64,000 nt of DNA from Toxotes chatareus (lineage: Eukaryota > Chordata > Actinopteri > Toxotidae): the NCBI GenBank assembly GCA_016801885.1, contig CM028883.1, forward strand, positions 26,702,643-26,766,642, read 5' to 3'. Positions 26,900-40,219 of this stretch are shown here, piece after piece. The notes beneath the pieces were generated by a model, which saw nothing but the letters and a program-made list of their open reading frames with translations, was not told the origin of the DNA and searched no databases. Position 1 is the stretch's first letter. Each line of letters starts with the position of its first letter. Both the position numbers and the translations under genes were made by a program.

Positions 26900-28560
26900 T
26901 ATTGAATATGAGACCAGACACCTTGAGCACCTATTTAGCCTCTTTTCCCTGGCTCTGTGTCATGCTGTTTGAGGGCAGTGCTGGATTGGATTGGGGACAG
27001 GAAAACCCCATTTATCATGACATCGGCTGCCCAGCAGGCAGAGAGGCGAGCTGGCAGTGCTGCTGATGGACTGGCAAAGGCTTCATATTACCACAGCCCC
27101 CGGTCTCCCTATAGCCTCCCTGATGAGCCCCTTGTCTGCCATCAGCCCCTGCATTCCCTTTCCATTTCTTTCCTTTTCCAGGCAGGGACTCCCCAGGGTG
27201 ACAGAGAGGCGATGGGTGGCTGTGAGCGAGAGTAATTAAAAGGGCTGATTAGAGTGACGGAAGGAGGACACCCAGGGAAAAAACAAAACTCTCTCTCAAA
27301 GATAGAGAGAGAGGGAAGAAGATATAGTGTTGAAGCGTATAACATCAGATCAGTCTTCAAGATTTTTTTTTTCCACAGTCAGTCTTCAATTGGAGCAGAA
27401 TCTCAGGGGATCACACCATCACACAAGTCCCAGAAACACTGTACAGAGCTGAGTAGATTTGCTCTACTGAGATCGGTTTTCAAGGTAAAGCCAAGAACTG
27501 TTAGGCCTACTTCTCCCTGTCACATTACAAAAACAGGTAATACATATATTTTTTCATACAATTCCATTATTCACTGAATACTCAGACATATGCAATCAGC
27601 ATTTCAAACTATGGTCCATAGGTGATGGGATACATCCTGTCATGTCTTATCTCTGGACTGAGACGCCTTTGATACCATCACAATATGGAGTTAAGATATT
27701 TTCCCAATATGACTGATTCTGTATTTTGAACGCAGCACACATTGCATTTCTGGTGTCAATATATATTCTTGATACCACCGAAACGTGTCACCTCATACAG
27801 AATATGTTAATATCCAGAAAGTGATACACTTGCAAATACTCCCTGATTTTTTTTTACTCATGTTGGGATAATATCAGTTTCCATACCGGGGGCGCTTGTT
27901 TGAATTGTCTTGCAGTCTTACTGTGAATGCCACACATATAGTATTTCTTTTATAAACACTTCATAACAGGTTAGCCTAAATGTTAATATCCAGGAAGTGA
28001 TATATATATAGATTGTCTAGGATACAATTCCACCCTGATGATTAGTGGGGATGTTCAGTGTTTATGAGACTAGAACCACTTTAATACCACTGGAGTTTGC
28101 TTTTAAGATCTGACCTGTAGTCATATTCTGAAGCATACAAATGAGTAACTGCAACATCTGTTAAGAGTAGGATGCTTTCATATATGACTAATAACCTTTA
28201 TGTGACTATTCCATGATATGATTAAATCCAACCAAATGCTTTTTATTCCTGCCTCGGTATCAGTGTGGATTGAGACCACTGCTAGAATCTAGGGCCAATT
28301 TACTCCTGAGCTGTATGACAGTAACAGTACAGAATATCCTATACACAGATATGACTGTGCTGTGGTCAGAAATGTAACCCCTATAGAGAATATACATGGT
28401 GTTATCTACTTATGATTTACTACAACAAGCTGTTAAACGTCCTCCTTGCACTCACCTGGATACAGGTGCTACTCTTTTAGAATATCATCCTGATGTTTCA
28501 GGGTGATGAGCAGAGCAGGGATCCGGTCCCTCTCTCCTGTTATCATCCAGCACCTTCTGG
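26900..28560. other. Non-coding stretch with diverged direct repeats
   Basis: No gene recognised. The motif atgttaatatccag(a/g)aagtg occurs at about 27803 and 27979, suggesting a diverged 176-bp duplication. A GA-rich patch is at 27290-27320. Confidence 0.5.
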
Positions 28561-28565
28561 CACCT

Positions 28566-28733
28566 TCAGGACGTTACATTCCCCGTCAGCCGTGGTGTCC
28601 GCCATTTCGGTAAGGAAAATTTGTATAAAGTTTTGTCCTCTTCACTGTCCTCATCACTCATGAGACTGTCATCCGCTCCCTTCAAACATTCAAAGTCGTC
28701 ACGTCCTAGAAGCTTCACCCTCTTCTTAAAGAG
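28566..28733 (-). CDS. Orphan exon-like open block, unknown product
   Basis: On the minus strand a strong acceptor (a long T run followed by ATAG) at 28734-28735 opens a 55-codon frame. It begins LFKKRVKLLGRDDF, continues through an acidic DSLMSDEDSEEDK segment and a LPKWRTPRLTG segment, then stops at a TGA at 28566. The sequence after the stop stays readable in the same frame (RCQKVLDDN), suggesting a nonsense mutation in a once longer exon. Composition is far richer in charged residues than surrounding shadow frames. I do not recognise the family; it could be the last exon of a host gene, a processed fragment or part of a transposon gene. Confidence 0.3.
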   Translation of the reverse strand, partial: LFKKRVKLLGRDDFECLKGADDSLMSDEDSEEDKTLYKFSLPKWRTPRLTGNVTS

Positions 28734-29856
28734 CTATAAAAAAAAAAGAACCAAAGGAGAAAAAAAAAGAGTTGTGAGCTGGTGGCAGTGATGAAATTAT
28801 GTTATTATACTAGCTTTGCAATTTTAAGTCCCCAGCAGCGTTGGCCAAAAGCAAAATATATATTGTCCTATGCTCAACATAGTCCAGCTTTTACCTAATG
28901 TGATAGCTGCCAGTGCAAAGAGTGAGTTTATAGGGCAAAAAATAACCAATTTCATTTTCAAACTGTGCTGTAGGTGCTGAAATACCACATGATGTTTTTT
29001 TTGGCTGAACGGAGGGATGTGTTTTAGTGAAGAAAAACTGGATTTTGTCCCATATTTCTTTAGCTTTTAGCTAAAGCAGCAAAGCCTCAGCGGAGATGAG
29101 GAAGGATTACCACAACCCAGAACACACATAACTTACTGGGGCTGAGCATAAAATCCAAACAGACGTGATTCTCCACCTACACTTTAATACATAAATTTCC
29201 ATTCTTTACAGATGTCGAACAGAGAGGCCAATTTAGCAACGACCCATAAAATACTACAGCCTGTTTTTAGCAGAAGGTCTGATAATAAAATATTATTGAT
29301 AATCGATAGCACACAGCAAATTGTAAAAAGTTATGCCTCTGAATGACCTGCTCACTGCCCTCAGAGTCCATCCTTCACTGGTTTTTGAAAACTCTCATCT
29401 GCACTTGTTGCAGGATTCTGTAAACAGATCCTAAAATAAAAGGAGCTAAAAGTTTCGTTTAACTCATCACTTTGACTTTCAGAATAAATGGTCATTAACG
29501 TCAGTGTGCTACAACTCTTCCCTGATCCCTGTTAGTTTTGGTATTTGACTTCAGAATGTTTTCAATCAAATGTTTCTCATTAAGGAGAGAGAGAGGAAGA
29601 AGGAGCAGACAGCACAGAGAGACAGAGGAAGCAGAGGAGGAGTTGAGGATGACCTGGAAACAACTTTACCTGGTTTTCCAGATCACTAGTTTACCCAGTC
29701 CAGATGAAAATTTAATTCAAACAAGAGCTGACTTTTTTAGAAGTGTACCTCGGCCCCAAAGACAATCAAAATCAGTGAGAATTTAACTCCCAGTGCTGGG
29801 TACCAGTGCTCTAACAGAGCTGGAGACAGAGAAAAGAGAGAGTGAGATCAGAGAGA

Positions 29857-29860
<4 letters not shown>

Positions 29861-29929
<69 letters not shown>
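29861..29929. repeat. (AG)n microsatellite
   Basis: About 34 uninterrupted AG units inside a longer purine-rich zone (29.57-29.93 kb). It generates a spurious Arg-Glu repeat frame. Confidence 0.95.
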
Positions 29930-29931
<2 letters not shown>

Positions 29932-30314
29932 CCCTCAAGAACTTCAGATTGGTTCTGTTCACACAATAGAAATTTATTCCTGCAGATCTGCCATAGCCAC
30001 TGTTCTGCTGTTATTTATATCCTATCTGCCTTAGCAGCTGACAGATGACGTAGACTTTGGAGTATTTCCTGTTACGACACAGTTTGGGAGGAGCCGGAAA
30101 ATTTGGCTGAATTCTCAAATCCAAATCCAGCAGATTTAAGTTACTTTATTTATAGCAAAAGGCAGTTTCTATACATACTGTAGTATGTTTAATGTTGGAA
30201 AAATAACTTGCATTACATTATATGTCAAAAGAAACATATGTCTACATATGTAATGTTTTTGTACAGTGCAAACTAAAGTGTAGTTTTGTACATATTAAAT
30301 AGGACAAAAAAAAT

Positions 30315-30423
<109 letters not shown>

Positions 30424-31781
30424 CTCATCTACTTCTACTGAGCCATTCAGCTAAACTACAACAAACCAATCCAAAAACTTCAATACAAACTCCCAACTGC
30501 ATTAATATATATCAAACACAGGGAGAATTTTAGGATTTTGAGGTCTTGAGTAGCAAGTTTCACATCAAGATCATTAAATAATCCTCATCATACATTACTT
30601 GATGTTAATCGTGAGGAGAGGATAATACACACCTTACTTTGCTTGTTCAGACACATGCACACACAAATCTTCCCAATATCTGTTGCTCTCTCTGTCCATA
30701 TTCCTCCCGCCTCCTGTCTACCAAAGCCTTAACAGTTCAACATATTTCTTTATTTCTGTGACCCAACTCATAGTGTAGAGAGGTCTGAGGAGTTAAGATC
30801 ATAAACCTCAAGGCAATATATTTACTAATACTGAATAGTGACACAAATAATTTTAAAAAAGTTCAAAAAGGAAGCGGCAGACACTGCAAGGTTTTAAACA
30901 CTGCACTGCACATGAAAAAATTCAGACATCACTATGTGACGGCCACACAGTGTGCAAAGTGTGTACCCAGCGAAACTACCCCCCACAGACTGCTCTCTAC
31001 CTAAAAATAAAAACAATCTAAAATCACTTGGTTCTGATAAAACAAACAAAACGAACAAGGCAGGACTTATATGGAGAGTAAAAACAACAGGTGAAGCAGA
31101 GACATTCGACCAATAAAAGAACAGCTCAGGCAAAGCAGCAGTCTGGATCTGGGCCTGAAAGAAGTGACAACCACTATTAAAAAATCTGTGTTAATATGTT
31201 AGGATATAGCCCCACTACACTGCCTTTAAATAAGTTTCATACTTAAGGATGTGGGGAGGCCTACTATGGAATCCCCTGGCTCTGTCTGGTTCTGTGGTCA
31301 AAGCTTAACCAGGTGCACTCCTCAGTCTTCCTGTCAGATGCAAACACATATTACTATGGAGCACAGGGACAGAGCTAAGTTTAATTTAGCCACAACCTAC
31401 CTCTTGAGCATAGCATCCACAGCCTACAAGCCCACAGGACTACAATGATCTGCACACACACCAAAGCACGGCTCACAGGAGGCCTCAGACAAAGGAAGTG
31501 CTGCACCCTCACCTGGGGTTTTAAAGGCAGGCATATCTATCCCCACCCATTACTGGGTGGAGTTACAAACCTGAACCAGGCCTCTAGGCCTAACTCAGCC
31601 CTCACATTTCTTATATTTCTTTTAACAGAGTTAACAACAGCTTTGTTTGCCAGATTTTAAAGGACAGTTCATCTCCTCACAGTCAATAAGTAAAGATATG
31701 GCATTGTGTGTGTTTTATAACCCAACGTTTCACCAAGCTAATTTAACCCACTGAAAGACTTTTCAATGCCTGAACCCATTT

Positions 31782-31827
31782 ACACACTTAATAAGACACA
31801 GTAAAAACTGTGTCTTATTGAGTGTGT
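31782..31827. repeat. Near-perfect 21-bp hairpin with AAAA loop
   Basis: The left arm 31782-31802 (…ttaataagacacagt) and right arm 31807-31827 (actgtgtcttattgagtg…) are inverted copies with one T:G mismatch, which would still pair as U:G in RNA. The loop is AAAA. No T-run or gene end is nearby to make it a terminator. It could be a fold-back remnant of a small transposon. Confidence 0.7.
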
Positions 31828-33956
31828 GAGTACACTACAGTACTACAGACACTACAGCACAACAGCTTTCCATTTTAAATGAAATCAGTTATTTAAATGT
31901 ATGCTGATGGGAATGTATTTTGTTTTGACAGATGCAAAAGTCAAACAAGAGGTCACTGTCAAATATTACACCCAGGATATCTGCAGGTTTTTAAAGTCTT
32001 TAAAAACACTAAATTCAGTTTCCTCCAAAAAGGTACAGGTAAGGAGCAATTAGGTCTGACGCACATCCCCCTGGTTTACTTACAGCTGGTAGTTTGGCAT
32101 TAGCATAGTGACATTTAAATATGAGAAGTACGTACTTGATTTGAGAAGATACAGGGTGGAAACAAGTGAATTTATCTGCCAGTGAAGTAAGATAATTACA
32201 CTTGGTAAGATTTCTCAAAATAAGAAAAAAGTATATATATTTAGAAAAGTGAGTAATCTCTTGAACTAAGGCATCAGCCTTGACTGGCATCAGCCTGAGG
32301 GTAATAACAGCTGTGATGTAAGTAATGTGGTGGTAGAGTGGCACATTACTTCTGTGTTCCTCCCACCACTGGTAACTTGAACCCAATTAACTGTCATTAA
32401 CATTTAACACTACTGAAACTCACTCCATAGGGCTGCTATACAGAACATTGATTGCACAGAAGAAGCTTTGATGGTTGAGAAAAAAAAAAAACCCCATAAG
32501 TGAGTACTTTGTATTAGATAAACCAAAAAGGAGGAATTTCAACTTCAACAATTTCTCTTAACAAACTCTGCAGCACAGAGACAGGACTCCCTCCCACCCT
32601 CATAAGCTGTACGTTTTTCACAGTACTTACGTACTTTTACTTTACATATTTTGGGAAATGCTGGCGTCAACATTGGAGATTATTAACTATTAGAGATTAA
32701 AACAAGATCAGGTACAAAGTAAAAGCCCTTGCAGACATACAAACAGATGCACACATAGTGCTGAATGTGACAAAAACAAACTAACTTTCAAAGACATGAA
32801 GGACATGAAGCCATGTCTCACCTAGCTTCATGGGCTGTGCAACTGGTGAGGGAAAGAGCATGTGTAGTACTCTGAACAGCCCTGTGACAGATTCCACTAA
32901 AACAGGACGAAACCACTTATGGGTCAAAGTTACGCTTCCTAAACACGACCACTCTCAGGATCATGTTGAGGTCAGTTTTCTTTAATAAAATGTACATATT
33001 GGCAACATACACAATCCTATTCACACCCACGTGTGAGGACGTTTGCTCTTCACCACCGTCAGGTTTTCTGTCTGATGACGGTAAGATTTAGTTTGATGGC
33101 ACTGACAAAAACGTCCACATTAATAGTAATATGGGTTGTAATGTTGCATTGACCCCTTAATGTATAATATACATAATTTCGCCTTTATTTCTTGTACTCA
33201 CAGGCCTACAATATTTGCTCTCTATATGCATCCCCAATGACTACAATTTCTCCAAATTAAACATAATTAAATTCATAGTAATTTGCACAATTTCACAGGA
33301 ATTCCATTGAATTCTCACCTTCTTTTTACATATTTTAGGAAGCTATGGTGAGGCAGCAGCTGTCGGTGGAGGAATGAAGGAAAATAAGCAGGGAATACCA
33401 AAAAAACTTCAATAGATAATGAAAGATAGGAAGGAAACTGCAAAAGTATTGGCAACAAGGACAAAATAACGAAAATAAAAAAATAACCGCAAGTTACAGG
33501 GCAGCCATAACCATCTCATTCAAGGGTTTAACCAAAACAAAAATAATTTATAATCAAAGAACGTGACTCTGTCAGTCAGGCTTTTAAAGATATATCGCCT
33601 AATACACCAGGAGAAGCAGATCAGGATGACAGACAACACACAGCAAAAGGGAAGGTCTACTGACAAAAACCCCACTCACATTCACACAATAACACAGATG
33701 GTTCAGGATTTCTACTGTAATGCTGCACGAATGGCGACTGACAAACAGGGCACGGTAACACTGAAGAAAGTCAAGCACCAGAGAATGATTCAGACTGCAA
33801 CAGGGATTTCATCAGAAAGGAACCAACTGTAAAAGTCATGCAATTCATCTTTTTGTGCTTTTCATTCTGTCACAGAACCAAAACCATCAGATTGAAACAC
33901 ATGCCAATGCCAGTGCCATTAAAATACAAAGCTAATGCCTCAGGTCCTAAGAGAAC

Positions 33957-33957
<1 letters not shown>

Positions 33958-33987
<30 letters not shown>
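33958..33987. repeat. (TTA)n microsatellite
   Basis: About ten tta triplets. Confidence 0.9.
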
Positions 33988-33992
<5 letters not shown>

Positions 33993-34449
33993 CAGGACTA
34001 GCACATTGGAAGATACTTTTGAACTTGTGCGTTGTTCCCACATAAGCGAGACACTTCTTCTGCGCTCCTGCATCCAGTCACTCTACTAGCACACTCTTCC
34101 CACCTCACAGGAAGAGTTAACCCATGTTGAGTGGCAGCAATGGGAATAAGTTCAGTACCAAACAGCAGATGGGATTCGCTGCAATAAAGGACTTGAGAAG
34201 CGCAATGGCACACTGGCAGAGCTTATCAAACTGTATGAAGACTAACTTGAAGAGTGAAACACGTGCTTGGTTCAGAACCAGTCCAGGGAATAACAGAGCA
34301 TGATACAGAACTGCAATGAAAGCACTGCAATTGTGGACTTGGAGACATTAACCAAAAATAACTGAATCAGCTGCTTCATAAAGCTCTCACAGGAGCCTAG
34401 CAATCAGACTGGTAACATTTGAATACCATTATTTTAAAGTGGATACAGT

Positions 34450-35330
34450 GCAGAGAGGATGGTCTCTTGTTGTTTCTAGTTAAAAGCCAAGCAGCTGCAT
34501 TTTGGACATTTCAGAGACTATTTGGGGGAAAAGGCAAAAAGAGCTTTACAATAATCAAAACGAGAAGAAATAAAAGCACAAATCCATCTCCATCTCAACC
34601 TTGGTCACCACAGATCTTAATTTACTTCCTCAAGTGGAAAAAACATGAGCATATAAACTGGATTATCAAAAGACAGGGATTGGTCATTGATAGCACCTAC
34701 ATTTTGAAAGTTATACTGCTTGATGCCTGGAATTAAATTTTCAGGAGCAGTTACCAAAGCTTCTGTCTTATTTGCATTAAACTGAAGCCAGTTGTTAATT
34801 ACTTATTTCATATGGACATTAATTCTCACGTGGTTTAAAAGAGCAAAACAACTGAATATCATGAACAGAGAGATATAATATATAGCATTAGATAGAGCAC
34901 AATATATATACAAGATATAATAAGAACAACATAGGACCCAGAATGGAAACCTGTGGGACACCACATGACAGATGCGCTGTAATTGACATGAACTCACTCA
35001 CAAAGACAGAAAAACTCCTATCAGCAAGATCATATGAGAGCCAATCCAAGGCAGACCCAGAAATACCCACCAGCTGGTCTAGCCTATTTAATACAATACC
35101 ATGATCAACAGTATCAAAAGCACAGCTGCAGCCATCATTATGTCACTAGTGACTTCAAAAGGAGCCGTTTCTGTTGAATGCAAATTTACAAAAACCTGAC
35201 CAGAGGGAGTCATACAGGTCTTACAGCTTTAAACTGCTTGGTGACAACTGTTTTCCATCAGTTTGGACACAAGAGGCAGCTTGGATATAGGTCTGTAATT
35301 CACTGCGATGGTGGGTGGCAAAAAACGTAA
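34450..35330 (-). pseudogene. L2-like LINE reverse transcriptase fragment
   Basis: The minus strand shows an AFDTVDH motif (about 35098-35125), then in the frame at 34888-35070 a GISGSALDWLSYDLADRSFS block and a CGVPQVSILGPMLFLLY block, the fingers and palm of a non-LTR reverse transcriptase. The glycine of the usual VPQGS has become valine. Sequence down to about 34450 resembles the 3' portion of the copy at 8.4-9.2 kb (the agcagctgcattttgga-like and caataatcaaaacgag-like segments). Frameshifts and stops are frequent, so the copy is dead and 5'-truncated. Confidence 0.65.
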
Positions 35331-35339
35331 TTAAAAATG

Positions 35340-36390
35340 TGTTTATGGTCTTGCATGTGAATGTGTTATACTATCATATTAGCAACAAAGTCTCATAAAC
35401 CTAGTGATTCAACCACAGTTTTCAAAACAGTAACTTCCTCTATAATCTTGCTCATGGACCAATCAGTGAATAATTTAAAGTTTGATGATTCTGTTGAATG
35501 TTTGCATGTTGGCATTTTGTCTGTTGCAGAGAATTGGCTTTTCACTCCATGCTTGAGATACTGCATCTCAGTGGAAGAATATAAGCTTGCTTATATTCCC
35601 AACGTGTCACTGCTGGACAGGGACAGTATCTCTTGTATGTGCAGTGTCGTTAGTTCTTGATACGATCACTGGAGAGGCCCTCAAAGCCACACATGGGCAG
35701 TAACAGCTAGGACAGGTATTATAAATTTGGAAAGTATCTCTCTTTGTGGAGGGCGGAAACTGAACGTCCAGTGGCTGAGGTGAACTGGTTTAAAAGGCAT
35801 GGTGACGTGGTAACATTGCCCACAGAAAGACATATTTGAAAAGTTATTCTGAAGATTAATGAAGTAGTCTCATTGTAGTGTCATACAGTCTAAGTCCTGA
35901 GGTAAAGCCAAACTCAGATAACTTGAGGGGAATGGGCACAATAAGTAATAATCAATTCAACAGATAAAATGTCAGGTTAATCAGTAGTGAGCTTGTTGGT
36001 GTAAATCTGTGCCCTGAAATTTTTCAGGAAATTGTCCATAACTAAATGTGTATTCAAATCTGTATCCTGAGGTTCTGCATTCAATAACACAGATTAAGAA
36101 ACTAACTGAGGCTGGCACAGTTGTGTAATAAATTGGCATAAAATGAAAGAGATTCTTTGTATAGATCACAGTGAAAGCAACGACACGTCTGTAAATAGAA
36201 AGCTAAATATGTTAATGGATTCGGGGGATATTTTTGCATTTGAGTGCTTGTAACTCAACGGTTGATTGTCAGACCAAGGCTGTTCCTCTGTCTGCCCGAT
36301 CTGAATACTAATTTGTGCAATATTGGTTTTATGTCTGGCTTTGGATCACCTATCAGTTTCATCTTTTAAAAACTAAATAAAAATAAAAAC
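35340..36390. other. Non-coding stretch
   Basis: No gene or repeat recognised. The 99-codon plus frame at 35361-35660 has no domain signature. Confidence 0.5.
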
Positions 36391-36393
36391 TTA

Positions 36394-36965
36394 TGAGGGG
36401 TGATTGATATGTTCATGCTGTAAGGTTGCCGTCATGCCGTCAAGGTCTGAGGACCAGATTGGTGTTCCTGGATGGCAGCCTTGTGAACTGGTGCATTGTC
36501 GGGGTGTCAGAGCACTCCTTTTGTCAGTTTCCCATGCTGAATCTTCTTGATTTTCTCCCTACCACACTGATCTCATGCTCTTGTAGTGTGACCATGTAAA
36601 CCACCAGCAGCACTCCCTTTGCATCTAAAAAAATGGAAGCTATCATCTTGCCTGCAGACCTCACTGATTTGGATTCCTCAGGAGCAGGAGACTTCGGGTT
36701 TTTCCATTCTTCTGATTGTTCTTTCTTTTCTATCTGGTTGGACGTGCTGGACCCAAGTCTCATTCATGGCTACATTAGGCCCAAAGAGTTTCGGGGACCC
36801 AGTGAGCTGACACCATGGTCGTTTAGAGTTTGTGGCAATGTACCGATGTGTTATTCTTTGATCTGTCAAGATCTTGTCATGGATCTTGTCAGTGGTCTCC
36901 TGTGCAGTGACAGTGACCAGCCGATTAAAGCTGATGTCTTCTATGTTCTCAAACTGTTCTTGACT
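36394..36965 (-). pseudogene. mariner transposase remnant (5' and middle)
   Basis: The minus strand encodes pieces of a mariner-type DD34D transposase. Near 36.94-36.85 kb a helix-turn-helix region reads VTAQETTDKIHDKILTDQR. Near 36.76 kb is NETWVQHVQPDRK, where the first catalytic Asp of DETWVHH is Asn. In another frame follow EWKNPKSPAPEESKSVRSAG and ASIFLDAKGVLLVVY, and near 36.49 kb DNAPVHK, which holds the second catalytic Asp. The C-terminal third is missing. The left edge (TGAGGGGTGATTGATATG at 36394, preceded by TA) matches the terminus of the nested mariner at 47.02 kb. Frameshifts and D-to-N make it inactive. Confidence 0.7.
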
Positions 36966-36969
36966 TGCA

Positions 36970-38515
36970 ATTTTCAGTTAGCTAAAACAGAAACACCATA
37001 AAAGCCATTCAGTTTTTAAAAACAGAACTCTCCAGGGTTGAACTGCATGTGCATGTAATGAGCCTTAGGTCACAAACATATTAATTACTCCTCATACATT
37101 TATTTAACAAATACCAGAAATATGTACGTTTTTTAAAGGGTTTACTATGTTAATGTTCTGAGGTTGTACTCACAACCTGTGCACGGTATGCGCAGGTCTT
37201 TAAAATTCACTGAATTGAATTCAGTTCAAAAGGCCTTAAAGGGTATGAAAATGTGAGAAGACTTCATTTATAAAGGCCTTGAATATTTTTTTCTTGCCTG
37301 CTGTAGGTAGTAATGTTAGGTATAAGATTTTTTTTGTGTTTGTGTTTATTACATACTATGCCTTTTAAGTGTTGAACTTAAGGTTAAAAAGCTCATTTAG
37401 ATGCTAAGCTTTTCCTGCTTCCATCCTTAAATTTATGTATTCATTTATTTTTAATGGGAGCTGTACAGATGCTATAATTAGCTGAGAACCGCCAATTTTA
37501 TGGCTTAGAAAGAGACTGAACAATTTAAGTTTCTGTTGCTTGATAAGTGGTCTGAGGAGCATGCCATGTTATTGTGCTCTTCCTAGTTCATTTCCACCTG
37601 AAGGTCAAGAACGAACTGTGAAACCTTTAAGCCAACATGGACAAGGAGGCTTCAACCGAGTAATGAAAAGTTTGAACACCTAAAATTCCACAACAGCTGA
37701 GCAAACTTTTTCTGCTGATAAAGACCATGTGATACTGTCAGAAGCTCCACAAACAGGTGAGATAGTGGACTTTGAGTGGCGACAATGTTGTCAAGTTTTG
37801 GGGATTTTTTATGTTCTATGTAAACACCGCATCCTGAATGTCATTAAAACTTGGATAAAACACAAAACCATCTAGTTTGAGAGCAGATACGTTGACAAGG
37901 TCAAAGCTGAAATAACCTCAATTAAATTAAGTCCAACGCCCACAACCTCCAACCCCTCCTGCACGAAGCAGCACTCAGATAACATCAACTTACAAGATCT
38001 TGCATCACTTTCAATTAATAGCATGTTTTATACAGGCGTTACATACTTAAGTAAAACTATGTCTGTGGGTATTTGGCATCTAAAGATTAGATCATTATTT
38101 GGTATGTATTTATGGGAATAATGTCAGAAATCATATCATAGTTTTTCTTTCTTTGACTTGAACATTAAGTTCTCTTTGAGAGTCCTCTTGGCATGAAGGC
38201 ATCTGAATGCATTTCCATATGACTGGCTGGAACATAATACATACTGTACATGTGCCCTTGAATTCAAGTGAATTTTAATTATATCTAAGCATCACATTCA
38301 GCCTCCTGGCTTCACAGGCCTGCAGTGGTTAGCAAGTGCTCTGACTCTGAAGAAAAGTATGCATAAACTTAATACATCAGGGATTAAAAAAAAAAAAATG
38401 TGTAATGAAAGGTTCTGCTGGAGGCTACATATTTAGTATTATATTAGTCAGGTGATGTCTCCTGTCATAACTGTAATCTGCTGAGCACACATTAGCCACT
38501 GTTTACTAACTGTTC
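36970..38515. other. Non-coding stretch
   Basis: No gene recognised. The segment at about 37.66-37.83 kb (cagctgagcaaactttttct ... gaagctccacaaacaggtga) has the feel of an old interspersed repeat, but I cannot name it. Confidence 0.45.
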
Positions 38516-38519
38516 CCTC

Positions 38520-38822
38520 TAACATTGTCCATTGCCAACCCTGTTTATATTACGTTCTTCTCTCTATGTCCTTCTCCTCCTCTCCTCCATTCCTAGCTGT
38601 CCTATCTTCCTCCTTTTCCTCCTTTCACCCAGCCCGGCCATCGGCAGGAGGGTCCCCCATCTGAGCCAGGTTCTGCTCAAGGTTTCTTCCTGTTAAAGGG
38701 GAGTTTTTCCTTGCCACTGTCGCCTTAAGTGCTTGCTCTGGGGTCAGGCTCTGGGCCTCTGTAAAGCGCTTTGAGACAATTTTGGTTGTGGAAGGAGCTA
38801 TATAAATAAAATTGAATTGAAC
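38520..38822 (+). repeat. Retroposon 3' region with AATTGA tail
   Basis: A pyrimidine-rich stretch (cttctcctcctctcctcc) is followed by gaggttctgctcaaggtttc-like and ggggagtttttccttgccac segments. It ends aagcgctttgagacaatttt ... tatataaataaaattgaatt. This is a very common teleost 3' end associated with LINE/SINE copies ending in repeated ATTGA units. No coding region is attached. Confidence 0.65.
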
Positions 38823-38829
38823 TGATGGT

Positions 38830-40215
38830 TGTTAGTAAAATACTGAATGAGGCTGTCCTCACCAGAAAAAAAATGACAGCACTGGTTGCTACTCTTTCAT
38901 AATAAGCTACATTTGTGTTGCCATTTCAAAGTAGCAAAGGCAGAATTAAGTTGTTACAAAGTTGTGAAGGGTCATAGAGAGGAGGCTGGCTCACCACAGA
39001 TCACAGTTTGGATCCTGTGTACTAACACTGGCTCCTTAACCATGACCATACTTTAACCATAGTGGTGGCAGATCAGAGGACACTTACAATATATGAATCG
39101 TTTTGTGATGATCATATGTATTATGGATGGCACTAACAGACAATGCCATCCTGCTGATGCAGATCAGAAACTGCTCATATGGGGCATTTTGGACAGCACT
39201 GACAGATGACCCGTTGTGTCATTTGTGTCTGTTGCTCTTAACATATGGAGGAGTGAAGTGGAGTGTAATGAAACACATACCAGGGCAGACGCCCTCTTTA
39301 AGAAATGTTGGTCCAGTCTGTTGCGTTGACCATTCTAGTGCTGTGTAACTGTTAGGCGTGTGCCAATTTGCAATAAGATTACTAACTGTTTTTTTTTTTT
39401 CTCCTACCAGTATAATAATACACTATACCGGGTCTATTTTTGCAGGACCTGCTGGTGTAAAATTTACTTATGAATGTATAAATACATGATGCTTAATGTT
39501 AAATTAATTTGTAATTATGCATTTCATTTGTTACTGTCATAGAACACATACAGTAAAACTAGTTTTCCGTGTTTATGATTAGCATAAGAAGGAGTGAGGG
39601 AGTCTTATCCAACCCTGTTCAGCCTCCTGCTCCCTTGTCATCCTTTTTTTCTGTTTCTGTTGTCAGTCATTGGACATAGTGTGATATTTGATCATTGCTC
39701 AAAACTTCTACCTTAACCAGCAGTCATTGCTGTGCTGCTGCACTAAAGATACTTTTTTTTAATGACATTTTATTACATTGTCTGACAAAATGAAGAGAAA
39801 TGCAGATTAATGACAGCAGCTGTGCTGTGAGAGCGGTTACACTGACATTTAAAATGAGTGATGACAAACACAGGAGGCACTGAAACACCCTCCCATCACT
39901 TTGAAAGAATTAAGATTCTCATCATTGTTGACACTGAGAAACTCTGGGTTCAGCTGAGTGAGTTCAGAATCGGCCTGATTAGAGAGTTGCCTTAAAGTTT
40001 AGTAACATTCAGACACGTATGACAGATGTGGTGAACTATGGTGGTGAGGCTCCTGGACCCCTTCCAGCAGAACTCCACCCAAGACAGCATGGTTCTGGAT
40101 GCAGAGTGACCTTGATCACTGCTCCTGTCTAATGAATGATGGACTGTCAGAGCAGAAAATTTCTACGATGGAGAGAAAGCATGTTGCTCTGACTAAGATT
40201 TACATTATCCTTTAA
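38830..40215. other. Non-coding stretch
   Basis: No gene recognised. A short T run near 39390 is the only simple tract. Confidence 0.5.
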
Positions 40216-40219
40216 CATG

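Noticed and set aside
29842..30048. Frame with a long Arg-Glu repeat
   Set aside because: Direct translation of the (AG)n microsatellite, not a protein.
34419..34736. 105-codon plus-strand frame
   Set aside because: It overlaps antisense the 3' portion of the minus-strand LINE fragment.
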